From contig NZ_CAAHFG010000003.1 in the NCBI RefSeq assembly GCF_900890425.1, forward strand, positions 868,001 to 932,000: 64,000 nucleotides of DNA, read 5' to 3'. This document shows, one piece after another, positions 17,501-25,339 of this stretch. A model generated the notes under the pieces. It made no database searches. It saw only the letters and a program-made list of their open reading frames with translations, and was not told the DNA's origin. The translations under genes were made by a program, and so were the position numbers. Source of the stretch: Pontiella desulfatans. GTDB lineage: Bacteria > Verrucomicrobiota > Kiritimatiellia > Kiritimatiellales > Pontiellaceae. Numbering within the stretch: the stretch's first letter is position 1; each line of letters opens with the position of its first letter.

Positions 17501-17980
17501 GGGGCATTTCCGGGAAGCCTGCCGCCGACACTTAATAATCTGCGGGATCTGGCCTTTGTCATCCAAGGCGATGCCGAAGGCGATACGCTCTATGGGGATT
17601 GGCTGGGTGAATACACCGCAGGGGGCCAGACCGCTCTGGAAGATAATCCCGACCTGGATACGCTCAATAACCTACAGGAGTATGCATTTGGTGGTGGCCC
17701 GGATAATCCCAATGATCCGGCGGATATTTTTCCGGCTTACAGCATAACCAATTCAGCTGATTTCGAGTTTATCTATCGTCGGCGCAAAGATGCCGAAGCA
17801 CGTGGATTAAGCTACTGGGTGGAAGCCGGTACGAATCTTCTGTCTGATACATGGACAACGAACGGGGTTCAGGAAACGGGCGTCGGTGCAGTTGATGCTG
17901 ATTTTGAATCGGTCACCAATCTGTTGGATGCCTCATTGCAGAATGAATCCTTTATCCGTCTGCGGGTTCGTAAGAACTAA
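14576..17980 (+). CDS. Secreted multidomain parallel beta-helix protein
   Basis: 1134 residues, signal peptide about 1-18, ribosome site AGAGGGA. The beta-helix (about 19-600) begins DVYVATNGVDAGSSSSIGAP and ends APDIGAYEHG. It is colinear with the 7651 product but lacks the lectin-like insertion: YHDEVILSGENNLTFKAYPG runs straight through. A YWIAG...WRVD...VWTFT module (about 600-705), a fibronectin-III-like segment (about 712-800, TSATLGGQITDGG) and one copy of the repeat domain of 11330 (about 812-1002) follow. The C-terminal shared domain (about 1003-1134; NNLQEYAFGGGP, RRRKDAEARGLSYWVEAGTN, FESVTN, FIRL) closes the protein. Probably a polysaccharide-active or binding protein; reaction not assignable. 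Confidence 0.85.
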   Translation: MRKLIFILCCVSAGWIQAADVYVATNGVDAGSSSSIGAPFATVSYAASKMSAGDTCYIRGGSYHDEVILSGENNLTFKAYPGEQVTMDGTVAITTPWTLHSGSIYKTTLSQDIWQLFAGEEMMMPARWPNAFLHDDSVWDLNNHWARIDHNLNTTTTMVDDPTGHSDLAALPFSITNAIAVLNVGSFKTYARLVNTHAVGSDTFAVNAVGSLKSSLQYYFLEGKLEFLDVEKEWYFNKDTDELYFWGNTNATIRGKVQDYAFQFTNCDDITISGIDFFATTVYFSGCHRVWVEKGDYNFPSCTKRMLGAHSVSPNATAFIGGSDNAFYDNTMRFAETQAIYMDNGTDNLIENCLFEYIDWSVADLPSLMGTVYMRGSGSVYRGNTAHTTGASEFFDVNDNPVAELNLIYNIGLVQNDGAAIQLTVGAQPETVVAYNWFFESDKYGARFDASTALGSPTGMDGLMHHNVGFHVKSTIMQKGDYHECYNNTSLNTENNGIIILADNVSDSLGTIVQNNAAERLGSSRSGNDPLAPVTIHDHNWNGYEYGNADARTVLRDPDNLDFRPIPNSILVDGGTPVSGITDAYTGRAPDIGAYEHGAATYWIAGRQEKGASTAIPPDGSTTVKASASLMWLKGLESTSSDVYLGTASNAVATASTNSSEFVGNQLNNIYDPLGLFAQTYFWRVDEHTPSGIVTGAVWTFTVPSATLAAPGIVNLPAQDITGTSATLGGQITDGGTSSKVWIYWWPDGGATNEVYIGKNAGYYGLPVSGLQSNATYNYYAYAENRYGSNTTASVEIFTTGDVEPPEPEGPQAMYFTELAAVPSTGVEVSWTTLNSTWNNITVAANDGSGDEQLYGQTFSSTTDFNLSAISFHATADTRTYGTNQVLELALLEDTDTNGVPDTILGAVYSVQFPSIDGSKPWKKMSFANAIPLKGDTAYGFVYTLIGPVSNDLRVSTDKNDGYSDGNAVKGVYPAGAFPGSLPPTLNNLRDLAFVIQGDAEGDTLYGDWLGEYTAGGQTALEDNPDLDTLNNLQEYAFGGGPDNPNDPADIFPAYSITNSADFEFIYRRRKDAEARGLSYWVEAGTNLLSDTWTTNGVQETGVGAVDADFESVTNLLDASLQNESFIRLRVRKN

Positions 17981-18063
17981 TTCAGGGCCTTTCGCTGAAC
18001 CTGTAGCTCATTGCGGTCGACGGAAGTCAGGAAAGGGTACTCTGTTATTGAACGGATGCAGGT

Positions 18064-18144
18064 GTAGAGAACGCTTAACCTCTAGGAGGAAAGCGTTTTA
18101 CCGATCACTGCAGGCAACGTTTCACTCGCGCAAACGTTCTCTAC
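18064..18144. repeat. Nested inverted repeats beside the insertion sequence
   Basis: GTAGAGAACG (18064-18073) is the exact reverse complement of CGTTCTCTAC (18135-18144). Inside, AACGCTT (18070-18076) pairs with AAGCGTT (18091-18097), and AGGCAACG (18112-18119) pairs with CGTTGCCT (18149-18156), which reaches into the left end of the insertion sequence. The block could fold into a branched structure. It may be an older element remnant or the target structure chosen by the insertion sequence; no coding potential was seen. Confidence 0.4.
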
Positions 18145-18206
18145 CCCGCGTTGCCTCAAAAATAAATGACACCGTAGAGGTGCGGATGAGGAGTCGTTTG
18201 ACTGCA

Positions 18207-19439
18207 TTAATGGGTACCCTCTAATTCGGGGGTTGTCAAGGTGGGGAGGCAGTCGGGGAACCCGGGTTCCCCGACTGCGGCGGACTCGCCGGTTTTCTTC
18301 ATTTTTTCGATCTTGCGACGTCGGCGCTGGATGCGATTGCCCAGCTCGAAAGGGTCGAGCGTTTCGTATTCGCGTTGCAGAGCAGCCTCCTGTTGTTCGC
18401 CAAGGATGCCGCTGACCTTCAGGCGGTCAAAGGGCGTGGCGGGGGCATCGTATTTCTTTTTGTACCGGCTTTTGACGCGAACCTTGCTTTTTAGCTTGAA
18501 CGAGGGTTTGAAGAAGTTGTTGAGCCGTTCCCAGTCGCGGTAGAGTGCGTTGAGCTCTCTGATCATGGCCGGGTTGTCGAGCCGGTCGTAGCCGAGCAAC
18601 TCGCGCACGTGCGTCCAGTTCTTTTGTTCGACATGGGCGTTGTCGTTCTTGTGGTACGGTCTGCTGCGTGTAAAACAGACGGGCTGTTTGCGTTGCAGGA
18701 AGTAGCGCGTGAGATGGTGGTTGAGGAACTCGCTGCCGTTGTCGCAGTCGAAGCCCAGGATGGCGAAGGGCAGCTTGTTTTCCACGTCGTGGGTTTGGTG
18801 CATCACGCCTTCAGCGCCTTTGTTCCAGACCGCGCGGGTTACCGTCCAGGTGCTTATGATATCCGTATAGGTGATCGACCAGATGAAGTCCCCGCTCATC
18901 GATCCGCCACAGTGGGCTACTGTGTCGGCTTCGAGATAGCCGGGCCGGTCGATGTCCTCGGTGGAGGTGCGGATTGGGATCTGATTCTTGAGCAGCGAGC
19001 CGGGCTTGGTACCGGTATTGCGCCTTCGCTGGTACTGCGCTTTGAAGGGTTTGAGCACCCGGTCGATGCTTGCCGGGCTGATTCTCAGTAGCTTTTCACG
19101 GCATTCGGTCGATAGCGGTTCGTAATGTTTTTCATAGTGCTTCAGCCAATGTGGCATAGCAGGCTTGAGGCGCTTCCCGCACAGTTGTCCAGAACGAAGC
19201 CACAGAGTTTTGAGGGTCTTGCGCAATTCAGCAGAGTCGTACTCGCCTTTGCGGCCGCGTTTGCCCCTGGAGGGCGTAAACGAGTCGTTGAGCAGCTTGG
19301 TGGCATGCTTGCGATCATAGCCGCATACCGCGCATACTTCATCGAGCAACCGGGTCTTGTAGGCCTTTTCCGCGCGCCTATAGCGGCGTTTTTGTACCGC
19401 GATGTATTCCATTCTGGTTTCGCAACTCATCTCTTTCAT
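18207..19439 (-). CDS. DDE integrase-type transposase
   Basis: 410 residues. N-terminal helix-turn-helix region (about 25-60, VCGYDRKHATKLLND) and an rve-like integrase core with the DDE triad: Asp in YLEADTVAHCGGSMSGDF, Asp in GFDCDNGSEFLNHHL, Glu in HVEQKNWTHVRELLGY. A basic C-terminal region (RVKSRYKKK) follows. Two start codons are possible: 19439, whose ribosome site GGAGG abuts it, or 19430 with better spacing. The gene appears intact and is bounded by the element's inverted repeats, so the element could be active. Confidence 0.88.
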   Translation of the reverse strand: MKEMSCETRMEYIAVQKRRYRRAEKAYKTRLLDEVCAVCGYDRKHATKLLNDSFTPSRGKRGRKGEYDSAELRKTLKTLWLRSGQLCGKRLKPAMPHWLKHYEKHYEPLSTECREKLLRISPASIDRVLKPFKAQYQRRRNTGTKPGSLLKNQIPIRTSTEDIDRPGYLEADTVAHCGGSMSGDFIWSITYTDIISTWTVTRAVWNKGAEGVMHQTHDVENKLPFAILGFDCDNGSEFLNHHLTRYFLQRKQPVCFTRSRPYHKNDNAHVEQKNWTHVRELLGYDRLDNPAMIRELNALYRDWERLNNFFKPSFKLKSKVRVKSRYKKKYDAPATPFDRLKVSGILGEQQEAALQREYETLDPFELGNRIQRRRRKIEKMKKTGESAAVGEPGFPDCLPTLTTPELEGTH

Positions 19440-19442
19440 CCT

Positions 19443-19456
19443 CCCTGTATACAGGG
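19443..19456. promoter_or_regulatory. 14-bp perfect palindrome at the transposase ribosome site
   Basis: CCCTGTATACAGGG is a perfect 14-bp palindrome, reading on the minus strand directly into the GGAGG ribosome site of the transposase. As RNA, a 7-bp foldback would be too tight to close completely, so a protein operator (autorepression) is more likely than RBS occlusion. Function is inferred from position only. Confidence 0.4.
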
Positions 19457-19609
19457 TGTGATTTTTTGTGAGTCAACGAATCCTTTCCGCCCGCATCCTA
19501 TCGGATGCTTCGGTGTCATTTAATTTGAGGCAACTCGCGTCAAAAGGTTTTGATTCCCGGAGGGAGCTTTTTTCGTCAAATTACGCCATTTCCGCGCAGT
19601 TAATTTTAT

Positions 19610-19639
19610 TGAGAAAACTCCGTTTTGGGGGCGTCTTTT
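19610..19639 (+). promoter_or_regulatory. ECF-like promoter motif, site 5
   Basis: TGAGAA (19610-19615), 14 bp, GGCGTCTTTT (19630-19639), 45 bp before the sulfatase start at 19685. The CGTC variant matches the canonical ECF -10 core. It lies outside the insertion sequence, so the downstream operon keeps its own promoter. Confidence 0.65.
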
Positions 19640-19684
19640 GAATAGATGCGGTAAAAGGCATCCAATATTGAATAAGGGATCAGG

Positions 19685-21391
19685 ATGAATACGATTAAAT
19701 TTCTTTTAGTAGTTTGGGTCATTGCAATGCTCGGTGGGAATGCCCGGGCATCAAAACCGAATATTCTCTTTATTATGTCGGATGACCACACCTCGCAGGC
19801 CATCGGGGCCTACGGCAGCCGGTTGGCGAAGCTGAATCCGACGCCGACGATCGATAAACTGGCCGAAGAGGGCATGGTGATGGAAAATGCCTTCTGCCAT
19901 AATGCCATCTGTACCCCAAGCCGCGCCTGCATCATGACCGGGCAATACAGCTCCATTAATGGATGTCCCACGCTGAACGATCCGCTGCCGGAGGAAAAGC
20001 AGTACCTGGCCCATGAAATGAAAAAGGCGGGGTATCAGACAGCGGTCATCGGTAAGTGGCATCTCAAGGCGCTTCCGACCGCATTCGATTACTACAAAGT
20101 CCTGCAGGGGCAGGGGGACTACTTTGATCCATTCTTTTTTGAAACCGGAGCGACCGGTGTGATCAAACGGCAGATGACCTGGGGCAATAAACCCTGGAAA
20201 ACCTTTGAAGGTGCCGTGGAGATGAAAGGCCACTCTACCGACTGCATTGCGGATTCCGCGCTGGAATGGTTTAAAGAAAAACGCGATCCGGATCAGCCGT
20301 TTTTCCTGAAGTTGCATTTTAAAGCCCCGCACGATTATTTTGAATATGCCCCGCGGTATGAAAGCTATCTCGAAGATGTGGAAATTCCGGAACCTTCCAA
20401 TCTTTGGAAACGGGAAAGCAACGGATCGCTTGCGACACGCGGTCACAACGATGAACTGCTGCCCTACATTGGAACGTCGGTCGGTCGCCGCAACCTGCGC
20501 CGGAATTATGCCGAGGACGAAAAAACGCCGTGGGCCGACAAGATGGATCACAGCCTGAATGATGAAGATATCAAACGTCAGGCTTACCAACTTTATCTGA
20601 AAGCCTACCTTCGCTGTGTAAAGGGGGTGGATGACAACCTCAAGCGTGTTGTTGATTACCTGAAGGCGGAAGGGCTCTATGATAATACCGTCATTATGTA
20701 TACCGGCGATCAGGGGTTCTATCTCGGCGAGCATGACTATATTGACAAGCGCTGGGCTTATGAAGAATCCATGCGCATGCCGTTTATTGTACGCTATCCG
20801 AAATCCATTCCTGCGGGCAGCCGTACCGACGCGGTGGTCGAAAATGTGGACTATGCACCGACGATGCTCGAGTTTGCCGGCGTGGAAACGCCGGACTATA
20901 TGCAGGGGCGCAGTTTTAAAAGTATCATCGAAACAGGCAAAGAGTCCAATGATTGGAAAAAGGCCGCGTACTATCATTATCAGATGCATATGTCGGCCCA
21001 TGATAATCCGGCCCACATCGCCATCCGCACCAAGCGCTATAAACTGATCCTGTTTTATGGAACCGGATGGAAGGGCGAGTCTGAGCCCGACACCCCGCCT
21101 GCCTGGGAACTCTACGACCTGAAACAGGATCCATCTGAAAACAACAATGTATACGACAATCCGGAATATGCTGAAGTGGTTCAGGAGCTGAAAGATGATT
21201 TGAAGGCGTTGCGGAAACAGTACAAAGTGGATGGATCTGAATTTGCGTATAACAAGGTGATCAATGAATTCTGGGAATATGGCGTAGCCGAACGGATCCG
21301 CGCGATCGAAATTTCCAACCAGATGGTGCAGAAGCATAAAGACGGTACCTGGACACATAATGTGAAGCGTACGCCGAAAAAGAAAAAATAG
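19685..21391 (+). CDS. Type I sulfatase, secreted
   Basis: 568 residues. Signal peptide about 1-22; metal ligands in [18 protein letters not shown]; maturation motif [14 protein letters not shown] with Cys76. [40 protein letters not shown] and [16 protein letters not shown] follow in family order. The SDDHT plus GDQGFxLGEH signatures group it with the sulfatase at 47837, which is alike over the full length; the present copy has an extra insertion near 165-185 ([13 protein letters not shown]). The basic tail ends in PKKKK. It has its own upstream ECF-like motif and is followed after 7 bp by another sulfatase and then GH29, probably one operon. Confidence 0.93.
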   Translation: MNTIKFLLVVWVIAMLGGNARASKPNILFIMSDDHTSQAIGAYGSRLAKLNPTPTIDKLAEEGMVMENAFCHNAICTPSRACIMTGQYSSINGCPTLNDPLPEEKQYLAHEMKKAGYQTAVIGKWHLKALPTAFDYYKVLQGQGDYFDPFFFETGATGVIKRQMTWGNKPWKTFEGAVEMKGHSTDCIADSALEWFKEKRDPDQPFFLKLHFKAPHDYFEYAPRYESYLEDVEIPEPSNLWKRESNGSLATRGHNDELLPYIGTSVGRRNLRRNYAEDEKTPWADKMDHSLNDEDIKRQAYQLYLKAYLRCVKGVDDNLKRVVDYLKAEGLYDNTVIMYTGDQGFYLGEHDYIDKRWAYEESMRMPFIVRYPKSIPAGSRTDAVVENVDYAPTMLEFAGVETPDYMQGRSFKSIIETGKESNDWKKAAYYHYQMHMSAHDNPAHIAIRTKRYKLILFYGTGWKGESEPDTPPAWELYDLKQDPSENNNVYDNPEYAEVVQELKDDLKALRKQYKVDGSEFAYNKVINEFWEYGVAERIRAIEISNQMVQKHKDGTWTHNVKRTPKKKK

Positions 21392-21398
21392 GGATAGG

Positions 21399-23252
21399 AT
21401 GAACATACTGAAACTATGTGTTGTTACAGGGCTTGTTTTCGGCGCAGTAGCTGCATCCGCTGAAAAGCCGAATGTGGTGATCGTGATTACGGACGATCAG
21501 GGCTATGGCGATCTCGGTTGCAATGGCAACACCGTCATCCAGACGCCGAACATTGACCGCCTGCGCGCTCAGGGTATACAGCTGGATAATTATCATGTGG
21601 ACCCCACCTGTGCGCCGACGCGTTCAGCCCTCATGACCGGTCGCTATTCTGCCCGGGTCGGGGTATGGCATACGGTGCAGGGGCGCAATATGCTGCGGGA
21701 ACGTGAAGTTACCATGGCCGATATTTTTAAAGATAATGGATATGAAACCGGCATCTTCGGGAAGTGGCATTTGGGCGACTGCTATCCCTACCGTCCGGAA
21801 GATCGTGGGTTCACCTATACGGTTTATCATGGCGCCGGCGGGGTCGGTCAGGCACCGGATTATTGGGGAAATGACTATTTTGATGACAGCTACATGAAAA
21901 ACGGAACCTGGCAAAAATTTACAGGGTTCTGCACGGATGTTTGGTTTGAGGAGGGCATCGCCTTCATCGAGGACAATGTTAAAAAGGATCAGCCGTTCTT
22001 TGCCTACATTGCGCCGAATGCACCCCATGGCCCGTTTTATTGTCCGGAGGAATATACCAAACCCTACGAAGGGAAAGAGGGCGTATCACGCACCGAGTTT
22101 TACGGTATGGTGACCAATATTGATGACAATATGGCCAAACTGATGAAGCGCCTGGATGAGCTGGGTATTGCCGATAACACCATTCTGATCTTTACCACGG
22201 ATAACGGCACCTCCGGCGGACTGCATAAAGGCGTCGGTTTTAATGCCGGGATGCGCGGTCAGAAAAATTCGGAGTATGACGGTGGTCATCGTGTGCCGTT
22301 TATCATGCGCTGGCCCGACGGAAAAATTCCGGCCGGTAAAAGTGTGAAACAGCTGACGGCCCATCTTGATATGCTGCCTACGTTTATTGATCTCTGCGGA
22401 TTGGAAGCACCGGAACTCGAATTTGACGGAACCAATATCCGTGACCTGCTCTATTCCGATGGAAGTCATTGGCCGGATCGCTCTCTGGTTGTGGAATCCC
22501 AACGGGTGGTCGATCCGATAAAATGGCGCAAGAGTGCCGTAATGACCGATCAATGGCGGCTGGTGAACGGAGAAGAACTTTTTGATATCCGAAACGACCC
22601 CGGTCAGGTGACGGATGTGAAAGACCAGCATCCCGAAGTTTTTGAACAGCTGCGCGGAAAGTATGAAACCTTCTGGAAGGATGTTTCCAGTGAACATAAC
22701 CTGACCAGCTATATGAAAATCGGTTCGGATGAATCGCCGGTGGTGGCCCTGTCCTCACACGACTGGCTGACGGCGAATGTGCCATGGTATCAGCCGCACA
22801 TCATGCATGGCGCCATGGCCAAGCCGGCCCACTGGGCGGTGGAGGTGGTTCGTGATGGAGAATATGAAATTTCACTGCGCCGCTGGCCGGTCGAAGCCGA
22901 TAAGCCGATCAATGCGGCCAATGGGTATAAAGGATTCGATTTTAAGCAGGCGCGTATGCGTGTTGCCGATGTGGATAAAACCAGGGAAATCCCTGAGGGC
23001 GCCAAAGAGGTGACCTTTAACGTGAAGTTGAAAAAGGGGCTGGTGGAACTGTCGCCTTTATTCATCGGCGGTGGCCGCGAAGCTACGCCGTATTATGTAT
23101 ATATCACCCATCAGCCGAAAGCCGGATGGCAAACACCGGAGGGAATGGGGGTTACTGTTTATGATCCATCCTATGGACGCGTCCCCCCGCAAAGACTGGA
23201 TCAGGATCATCCGACCCGGAACTGGGAGCCGAAGCCCGGCAAAAACCAATAG
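21399..23252 (+). CDS. Type I sulfatase with C-terminal extension
   Basis: 617 residues, longer than the roughly 450-500 of simple members. Signal peptide about 1-21; metal ligands in [18 protein letters not shown]; maturation motif [14 protein letters not shown] with Cys71. [30 protein letters not shown] and [11 protein letters not shown] follow. After the normal C-terminal subdomain ([16 protein letters not shown], about 390-405) comes an extra region of about 150 residues (about 455-610; [20 protein letters not shown]) that looks like a beta-sandwich and may bind substrate or shield the active site. It sits 7 bp after the previous sulfatase and 22 bp before GH29, so a sulfatase-sulfatase-fucosidase operon is likely. 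Confidence 0.92.
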   Translation: MNILKLCVVTGLVFGAVAASAEKPNVVIVITDDQGYGDLGCNGNTVIQTPNIDRLRAQGIQLDNYHVDPTCAPTRSALMTGRYSARVGVWHTVQGRNMLREREVTMADIFKDNGYETGIFGKWHLGDCYPYRPEDRGFTYTVYHGAGGVGQAPDYWGNDYFDDSYMKNGTWQKFTGFCTDVWFEEGIAFIEDNVKKDQPFFAYIAPNAPHGPFYCPEEYTKPYEGKEGVSRTEFYGMVTNIDDNMAKLMKRLDELGIADNTILIFTTDNGTSGGLHKGVGFNAGMRGQKNSEYDGGHRVPFIMRWPDGKIPAGKSVKQLTAHLDMLPTFIDLCGLEAPELEFDGTNIRDLLYSDGSHWPDRSLVVESQRVVDPIKWRKSAVMTDQWRLVNGEELFDIRNDPGQVTDVKDQHPEVFEQLRGKYETFWKDVSSEHNLTSYMKIGSDESPVVALSSHDWLTANVPWYQPHIMHGAMAKPAHWAVEVVRDGEYEISLRRWPVEADKPINAANGYKGFDFKQARMRVADVDKTREIPEGAKEVTFNVKLKKGLVELSPLFIGGGREATPYYVYITHQPKAGWQTPEGMGVTVYDPSYGRVPPQRLDQDHPTRNWEPKPGKNQ

Positions 23253-23274
23253 AATGATTTACGGAGAGAAAATA

Positions 23275-24813
23275 ATGAAAAAAATGATGATTACTGCATT
23301 GGCTCTGACGGCCGTTACGGCCTCTTTTGCAGAGAAAACCTATGAGCCGACCTGGGAATCGCTCGATTCCCGCGAAACCCCGCAATGGTTCCCGGATGCC
23401 AAGTTCGGCATCTTTATTCACTGGGGGCTCTACTCCGTTCCGGCGTTTGCGCCGCGCGGAACCTATGCGGAATGGTACTGGCATTCCAAGGACGGTGACC
23501 AGTCCGGTAAGCATGCTGCCGCTGTCGGCCGGGCGGATGCCACACAGCAATTTCATAACCGGGTGTATGGTGAGGATTTTGAATATGCCGATTTTCGCGA
23601 TCAGTTTACCTGCGAAATGTTTGAGCCGGAGCATTGGGCGAAAGTCTTCAAGCGCAGCGGTGCAAAATATGTGGTACTGACCTCCAAACACCATGACGGC
23701 TACTGCCTCTGGCCGAGCAAGGAAGCTTCCAAGAGTTTTGGCATGGCCTGGAACTCGGTCGATTCAGGTCCGCGCCGTGACCTCGTCGGCGATCTGACCC
23801 AGGCTGTGCGCGACGAGGGTGGCATTAAGATGGGACTCTATTATTCCATCTGGGATTGGTTTAATCCCTACTGGCCGGAAGCCGAGCAACCGACCACCGG
23901 GGCCAAGCGCAAGATGAATCTGCCTGAAGAGGGGCGTAAGAAATATATTGATGAAGTCATGGTACCACAGATCAAGGATATCGTGACTAGGTATGAACCC
24001 GCGGTGATCTTTTCCGACGGTGACTGGTGGATGGATGATGACAAGTGGGGCACAAAGCCGGCGTTAGCCTGGCTCTATAATCACGCGCCTAACAAAGATG
24101 AAGTCGTCATCAACGACCGTTGGGGCAAGGTGCGCAAGAAACACGGCGGTTATTTTACTACGGAATACGGATCCGGCTTTGCAGATCCTAGCATTCTCTG
24201 GGAAGAAAACCGCGGCATTGGAAAATCCTTCGGTTTCAGCCGGGTAGAAACCTTCGATGATTATAATACCGGAGAGCTGCTGATCTATATGCTTTGCGAT
24301 ATTGTATCGCGCGGCGGGAACTTCCTGTTGGACATCGGACCGACCGCAGATGGCCGTATTCCGATTGTCATGGAAGATCGTCTGATCCAGATCGGCGAAT
24401 GGCTTGAAGTGAATGGCGAAGCGATCTTCGAAACGCGCCGTTGGAAAAAGGACTGCCAGTGGAGTGCGGGTGAAATTAAGGAATACACCAAAGAGGAATT
24501 CCATCACGGCGTACCGGACCCGATCATTGAAATGGCCAAATATCCGAAAGAAGGCCAGGCGCGCAAGGAATGTTACTTTACCGCCAAGGGCGATACGGTC
24601 TACGCCATGATCACGGAACTGCCGGATGAGGATGAGTTTGAGATTAAAGATATTGAACTCAGCAAAGGATCCAAAGTCACCATGCTGGGCGTCGATGGTG
24701 AACTGGAATGGGAAAAAGAAGGCAACGGCATCGAAGTCGAACTGCCTCGTCTCAATCCAAGTAAACTGCCCTGCAACCACGTCTTTACACTGAAGATTAC
24801 CGGCGTTAAATAG
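23275..24813 (+). CDS. GH29 alpha-L-fucosidase, secreted
   Basis: 512 residues. The ATG at 23275 with GGAGAG upstream is chosen over longer frames because the signal peptide (1-19) begins there. GH29 barrel motifs: AKFGIFIHWGLYSVPAF, TSKHHDGYCLWPS (about 136-148), GLYYSIWDWFNPYWP, and VIFSDGDWW, where Asp248 aligns with the GH29 nucleophile. GGNFLLDIGPTADGRIP closes the catalytic domain and a short beta domain follows. The family hydrolyses terminal alpha-L-fucosides with retention. It is the last gene of the 19685 operon and is followed by a good terminator. Confidence 0.93.
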   Translation: MKKMMITALALTAVTASFAEKTYEPTWESLDSRETPQWFPDAKFGIFIHWGLYSVPAFAPRGTYAEWYWHSKDGDQSGKHAAAVGRADATQQFHNRVYGEDFEYADFRDQFTCEMFEPEHWAKVFKRSGAKYVVLTSKHHDGYCLWPSKEASKSFGMAWNSVDSGPRRDLVGDLTQAVRDEGGIKMGLYYSIWDWFNPYWPEAEQPTTGAKRKMNLPEEGRKKYIDEVMVPQIKDIVTRYEPAVIFSDGDWWMDDDKWGTKPALAWLYNHAPNKDEVVINDRWGKVRKKHGGYFTTEYGSGFADPSILWEENRGIGKSFGFSRVETFDDYNTGELLIYMLCDIVSRGGNFLLDIGPTADGRIPIVMEDRLIQIGEWLEVNGEAIFETRRWKKDCQWSAGEIKEYTKEEFHHGVPDPIIEMAKYPKEGQARKECYFTAKGDTVYAMITELPDEDEFEIKDIELSKGSKVTMLGVDGELEWEKEGNGIEVELPRLNPSKLPCNHVFTLKITGVK

Positions 24814-24833
24814 CGTTCACGAAATAGTGGATG

Positions 24834-24866
24834 AAAAGCGGCTCACCAGTTGGGCCGCTTTTTTTA
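24834..24866 (+). terminator. Rho-independent terminator
   Basis: AGCGGC (24837-24842) pairs with GCCGCT (24854-24859) across an 11-base loop, extended by A-T pairs from the flanking AAA, followed by a run of seven T. It ends the 19685-24813 sulfatase/fucosidase operon. Confidence 0.85.
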
Positions 24867-24895
24867 TCTGAGGGACAAATAAAAGATTCATGTCC

Positions 24896-25100
24896 GATTG
24901 GCACCTCCTTAAGCACTGTTTGCATGGGTATCTCAGTTTCTGGCTTTGTTTCGGGCAGGCGAGCCGCCGGCGGCACGTTTTTCCGTATCGCCCGCTTCTA
25001 GCGGGTCCCAAAGCCACTGGGGACAGCGGAACGAGTTGTACCGCAGGCGGCTCGCCTGCTCCCTTAGTGGGCGGTAGTTATGCTTAAGGAAGTGCCATTC
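24896..25100. mobile_element. 205-bp MITE-like element with target duplication
   Basis: Terminal inverted repeats of 20 bp (GATTGGCACCTCCTTAAGCA at 24896-24915; the reverse complement of 25081-25100 is GAATGGCACTTCCTTAAGCA) match at 18 of 20 positions. They are flanked by an exact 11-bp direct repeat GATTCATGTCC (24885-24895 and 25101-25111), as expected for a target duplication. Inside are a 14-bp perfect inverted repeat (24955-24968 with 25046-25059, extending imperfectly to about 23 bp) and a small hairpin, CCCGCT-TCT-AGCGGG (24991-25005). No coding capacity. It probably moves with a transposase encoded elsewhere. Confidence 0.75.
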
Positions 25101-25111
25101 GATTCATGTCC

Positions 25112-25304
25112 CATTTCCGGGAGAGGTTCTGATGGAATGCACGTTTCCCATGCTCCGCAGTGGGTAAACGTGAGCTGCACCAAGGAGTGGGTGCAGTTAA
25201 CGCTTACCTGAAGAATGAAACTGGGTGCGAATGCAACCAGCGTTCTTTCCGCAGGAGAGCGATGGATCAAACAAAACCTGCATTCATAGAAATTTATATT
25301 CTTT
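25112..25304 (+). other. Structured intergenic region, no gene seen
   Basis: Between the MITE-like element and the beta-helix gene. ACGTTT (25141-25146) can pair with AAACGT (25166-25171), and CTGCACC (25175-25181) with GGTGCAG (25190-25196). The two adjacent hairpins could belong to a leader or a small RNA. No convincing open frame, tRNA or known riboswitch fold was recognised. Confidence 0.3.
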
Positions 25305-25334
25305 TGAGATTTCCGGCGGCGATGTACGTTTCTT
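25305..25334 (+). promoter_or_regulatory. Weak ECF-like motif, site 7
   Basis: TGAGAT (25305-25310), 14 bp, TACGTTTCTT (25325-25334). It fits 5 of 6 and 7 of 10 positions of the pattern with correct spacing. It ends only 5 bp before the chosen start at 25340, so it would imply a nearly leaderless transcript. Confidence 0.35.
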
Positions 25335-25339
25335 TGGGT

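Larger units (their letters stand above)
18150..19534 (-). mobile_element. Insertion sequence, DDE type (possibly ISNCY/IS1202-like)
   Basis: Terminal inverted repeats of 24-25 bp are visible. Left 18150-18174 (GTTGCCTCAAAAATAAATGA and on) matches the reverse complement of 19511-19534 with a one-base indel. One transposase gene on the minus strand fills the element. Imperfect similarity between 18125-18149 and 19534-19560 (both starting CTCGCG) might be a decayed long target duplication, which I recall for IS1202-like elements; this is weak. The family name is from memory of the transposase type. Confidence 0.8.

Noticed and set aside
18074-18100. Integron attC-like site (GCTTAAC resembling the RYYYAAC core)
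   Set aside because: No matching GTTRRRY core on the other arm and no integron integrase or cassette array.
19751-21406. Long minus-strand open frame opposite the sulfatase at 19685
   Set aside because: Mirrors codon usage of the sulfatase; no recognisable motif and no ribosome site.
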